From positions 1 to 64,000 of the forward strand of contig DASWTP010000260.1 of assembly GCA_036402075.1 (NCBI GenBank): a stretch of 64,000 bases of DNA, read 5' to 3'. Below, piece by piece: positions 63,062-64,000 of the stretch. Each line of letters begins with the position of its first letter. Positions within the stretch are counted from its first letter, which is position 1. This stretch comes from Chryseosolibacter sp036402075. Lineage in GTDB: Bacteria > Bacteroidota > Bacteroidia > Cytophagales > Cyclobacteriaceae. Position numbers and translations under genes: made by a program. The notes under the pieces were generated by a model. That model did not search any database. It saw only the letters and a list, made by a program, of their open reading frames with translations, and was not told the DNA's origin.

Positions 63062-63412
63062 ATGAGCTTATTTTATAAAGCAGCCGGAGCGATACTTGCA
63101 CCCTTTCGCTATGCCGAACGTGAAGTCAACCAAATGAAGGCGATTGCAAAAGAAGACCTGCAGGCATTTATGGCGAATGCCATCAAGATGGCGATCATTG
63201 GAGTGGTAGGATTCCTGATCTTATTATTCGGAAGCATTGCGGCAGCAGCAGCCATCAATCAGGCTACGGAGAGCCAGTACCTTGGCTATCTGATTGTAAC
63301 AGGATTTTATGCCCTGGTTGCAGCCGGCCTCTATGTTTGGAAGCGATCTGCAGACAAGAAGCACGAGAAGGAGCACAATGCGCTGACGGTACGCAGACCG
63401 ATTCATTCATAA
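63062..63412 (+). CDS. Holin-superfamily-III-like (phage holin family) membrane protein
   Basis: 116 residues. A soluble N-terminal part is followed by two helices (MAIIGVVGFLILLFGSIAAAAAI and YLGYLIVTGFYALVAAGLYVW) and a charged tail (KRSADKKHEKEHNAL). This is the layout of the putative Actinobacterial Holin-X/DUF1469 proteins, which are membrane proteins in most bacteria and not phage genes here. It is an operon with the YtxH gene and ends at a terminator. Confidence 0.82.
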   Translation: MSLFYKAAGAILAPFRYAEREVNQMKAIAKEDLQAFMANAIKMAIIGVVGFLILLFGSIAAAAAINQATESQYLGYLIVTGFYALVAAGLYVWKRSADKKHEKEHNALTVRRPIHS

Positions 63413-63432
63413 TGACAGCGCTTAAAAAAATT

Positions 63433-63456
63433 AAGGTGTCGCTGAGACACCTTTTT
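63433..63456. terminator. Bidirectional terminator
   Basis: Perfect 8-bp stem AAGGTGTC/GACACCTT with loop GCTGA. TTTTT follows on the plus strand, and an A run precedes it (minus-strand T run). It lies between the holin-like gene and the convergent helicase gene. Confidence 0.9.
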
Positions 63457-63474
63457 GCATTTTAAGAACTGTGG

Positions 63475-64000
63475 CTAGTTTGTGTTCCGGGGTTTTCCTC
63501 CAGGCTGACCATTGGAGCGCTTACTCTTGTTAAATGGTCTGCGCTTTCCATTGAATTTTTTCTTGGTGCCGGACTGCGCTGTAAACACAGGCCCTTCTCC
63601 AAACTCTTCCGGGATCGGCATGCGAGTGATCTCTTTTCCAATCAGACGTTCAACACGGTTGAATTTTGGATAGTCCTTTTCATTAACGAACGTGATCGCC
63701 ACACCCGTCTTCTCTGCCCGTGCTGTTCGACCAATGCGGTGCACGTAATCTTCCGCATCATGGGGAGTATCATAGTTGACAACCAGTCCGATCCCCTCCA
63801 CGTCAATTCCTCTCGAGAGGATATCCGTACCGATCAAAATCTGGAGCTGCCGGTTCCTGAACTTCGTCAGAATTTGTTCGCGCTCACCCTGCTCAAGATC
63901 AGAATGGAACGATTGCGCAGAGAGACCTGCCCTTGATAGCTCATATCCAAGCTTCTTTACATTCTCTTTAGAATTTGAGAAGACGATAATGCTTTTGTGA
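63475..64000 (-). CDS. DEAD-box RNA helicase, C-terminal part
   Basis: The frame is open to the right edge, so the gene is cut off at its 5' end. The visible ~175 residues are the helicase C domain: IIVFSNSK (motif IV), 'SFHSDLEQGEREQILTKF', ILIGTDILSRGIDVE (motif V), 'VVNYDTPHDAEDYVHRIGRTAR' (motif VI). A basic Lys/Arg/Asn-rich tail follows. It should unwind RNA with ATP. Motifs Q, I-III lie outside the window. Confidence 0.93.
   Translation of the reverse strand, partial: HKSIIVFSNSKENVKKLGYELSRAGLSAQSFHSDLEQGEREQILTKFRNRQLQILIGTDILSRGIDVEGIGLVVNYDTPHDAEDYVHRIGRTARAEKTGVAITFVNEKDYPKFNRVERLIGKEITRMPIPEEFGEGPVFTAQSGTKKKFNGKRRPFNKSKRSNGQPGGKPRNTN

Noticed and set aside
63062..63412. Prophage lysis gene
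   Set aside because: The holin-like fold is a house-keeping family; no phage genes are nearby.

Overview
The window looks like a chromosomal stretch of a Bacteroidota bacterium, most likely order Cytophagales (the Chryseolinea/Ohtaekwangia neighbourhood is my guess from gene content). The evidence is the family mix (Reg_prop/Y_Y_Y sensor, DUF2911, DUF4136, DUF6496, PorT-like barrel, TamB plus a lipoprotein-type TamA/BamA, MacB-like permease without its ATPase, zinc metalloprotease of the DUF5117/DUF4953 type). Promoters of the Bacteroidota form TTG-N19-TAnnTTTG also occur, and most genes lack a Shine-Dalgarno sequence. No rRNA, tRNA, CRISPR array, prophage or transposase was seen.

Layout. 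1-9.0 kb: end of an FAD oxidoreductase, DUF6496 protein, response regulator, PAS histidine kinase, DUF2911 protein, acyl-CoA oxidase-like enzyme, Bcr/CflA-type MFS exporter, and the ammonium pair amtB-glnK. 9.1-14 kb: M48 lipoprotein protease, a propeller sensor ending in a histidine-kinase dimerisation segment without an ATPase, and a YceI protein. 14-23.8 kb: many small, mostly minus-strand accessory genes, including a PEBP/RKIP-like protein, a tandem VOC protein, an AraC regulator, a complete subclass B1 metallo-beta-lactamase at the end of a coupled operon, a GyrI-like protein, a GH29 fucosidase and a methyltransferase. 23.8-26.3 kb: a repeat-rich island in which a roughly 185-bp unit with a 28-nt hairpin occurs on both sides of an S41-peptidase lipoprotein gene, with two more hairpin copies nearby. 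26.3-29.5 kb: small hypotheticals, a short LMW-PTP-like phosphatase, an attenuator-like leader, and HU.

29.5-42.6 kb: ABC permease, large zinc metalloprotease, an exported TldD/TldE-like pair, polysaccharide deacetylase, small membrane proteins, an outer-membrane barrel, a CDGSH Fe-S protein, and a DUF4136 lipoprotein gene broken by one base. 43-50 kb: rhomboid protease, PBP1A-type penicillin-binding protein, EcsC protein, PRC-barrel protein, MsbA-like ABC exporter. 50-64 kb: TerC, AI-2E/PerM permease, a complete mlaE-mlaF-mlaD operon (minus strand) facing away from a tamB-tamA pair (plus strand), YtxH and holin-like envelope proteins, and the end of a DEAD-box helicase gene.

How the parts fit. 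The right third is an envelope-biogenesis district: peptidoglycan synthesis (PBP1A), lipid flipping (MsbA-like), inter-membrane lipid transport (MlaEFD, TamB) and outer-membrane insertion (TamA/BamA family). The left and middle parts hold nitrogen uptake (AmtB/GlnK), lipid oxidation, secreted hydrolases and sensing. I found no single obviously new multi-gene defence or metabolic system. The most unusual items are the repeat units bracketing the S41 gene, the exported TldD/E pair, the attenuator-like leader near 28.2 kb, the chromosomal B1 beta-lactamase and the frameshifted DUF4136 gene.
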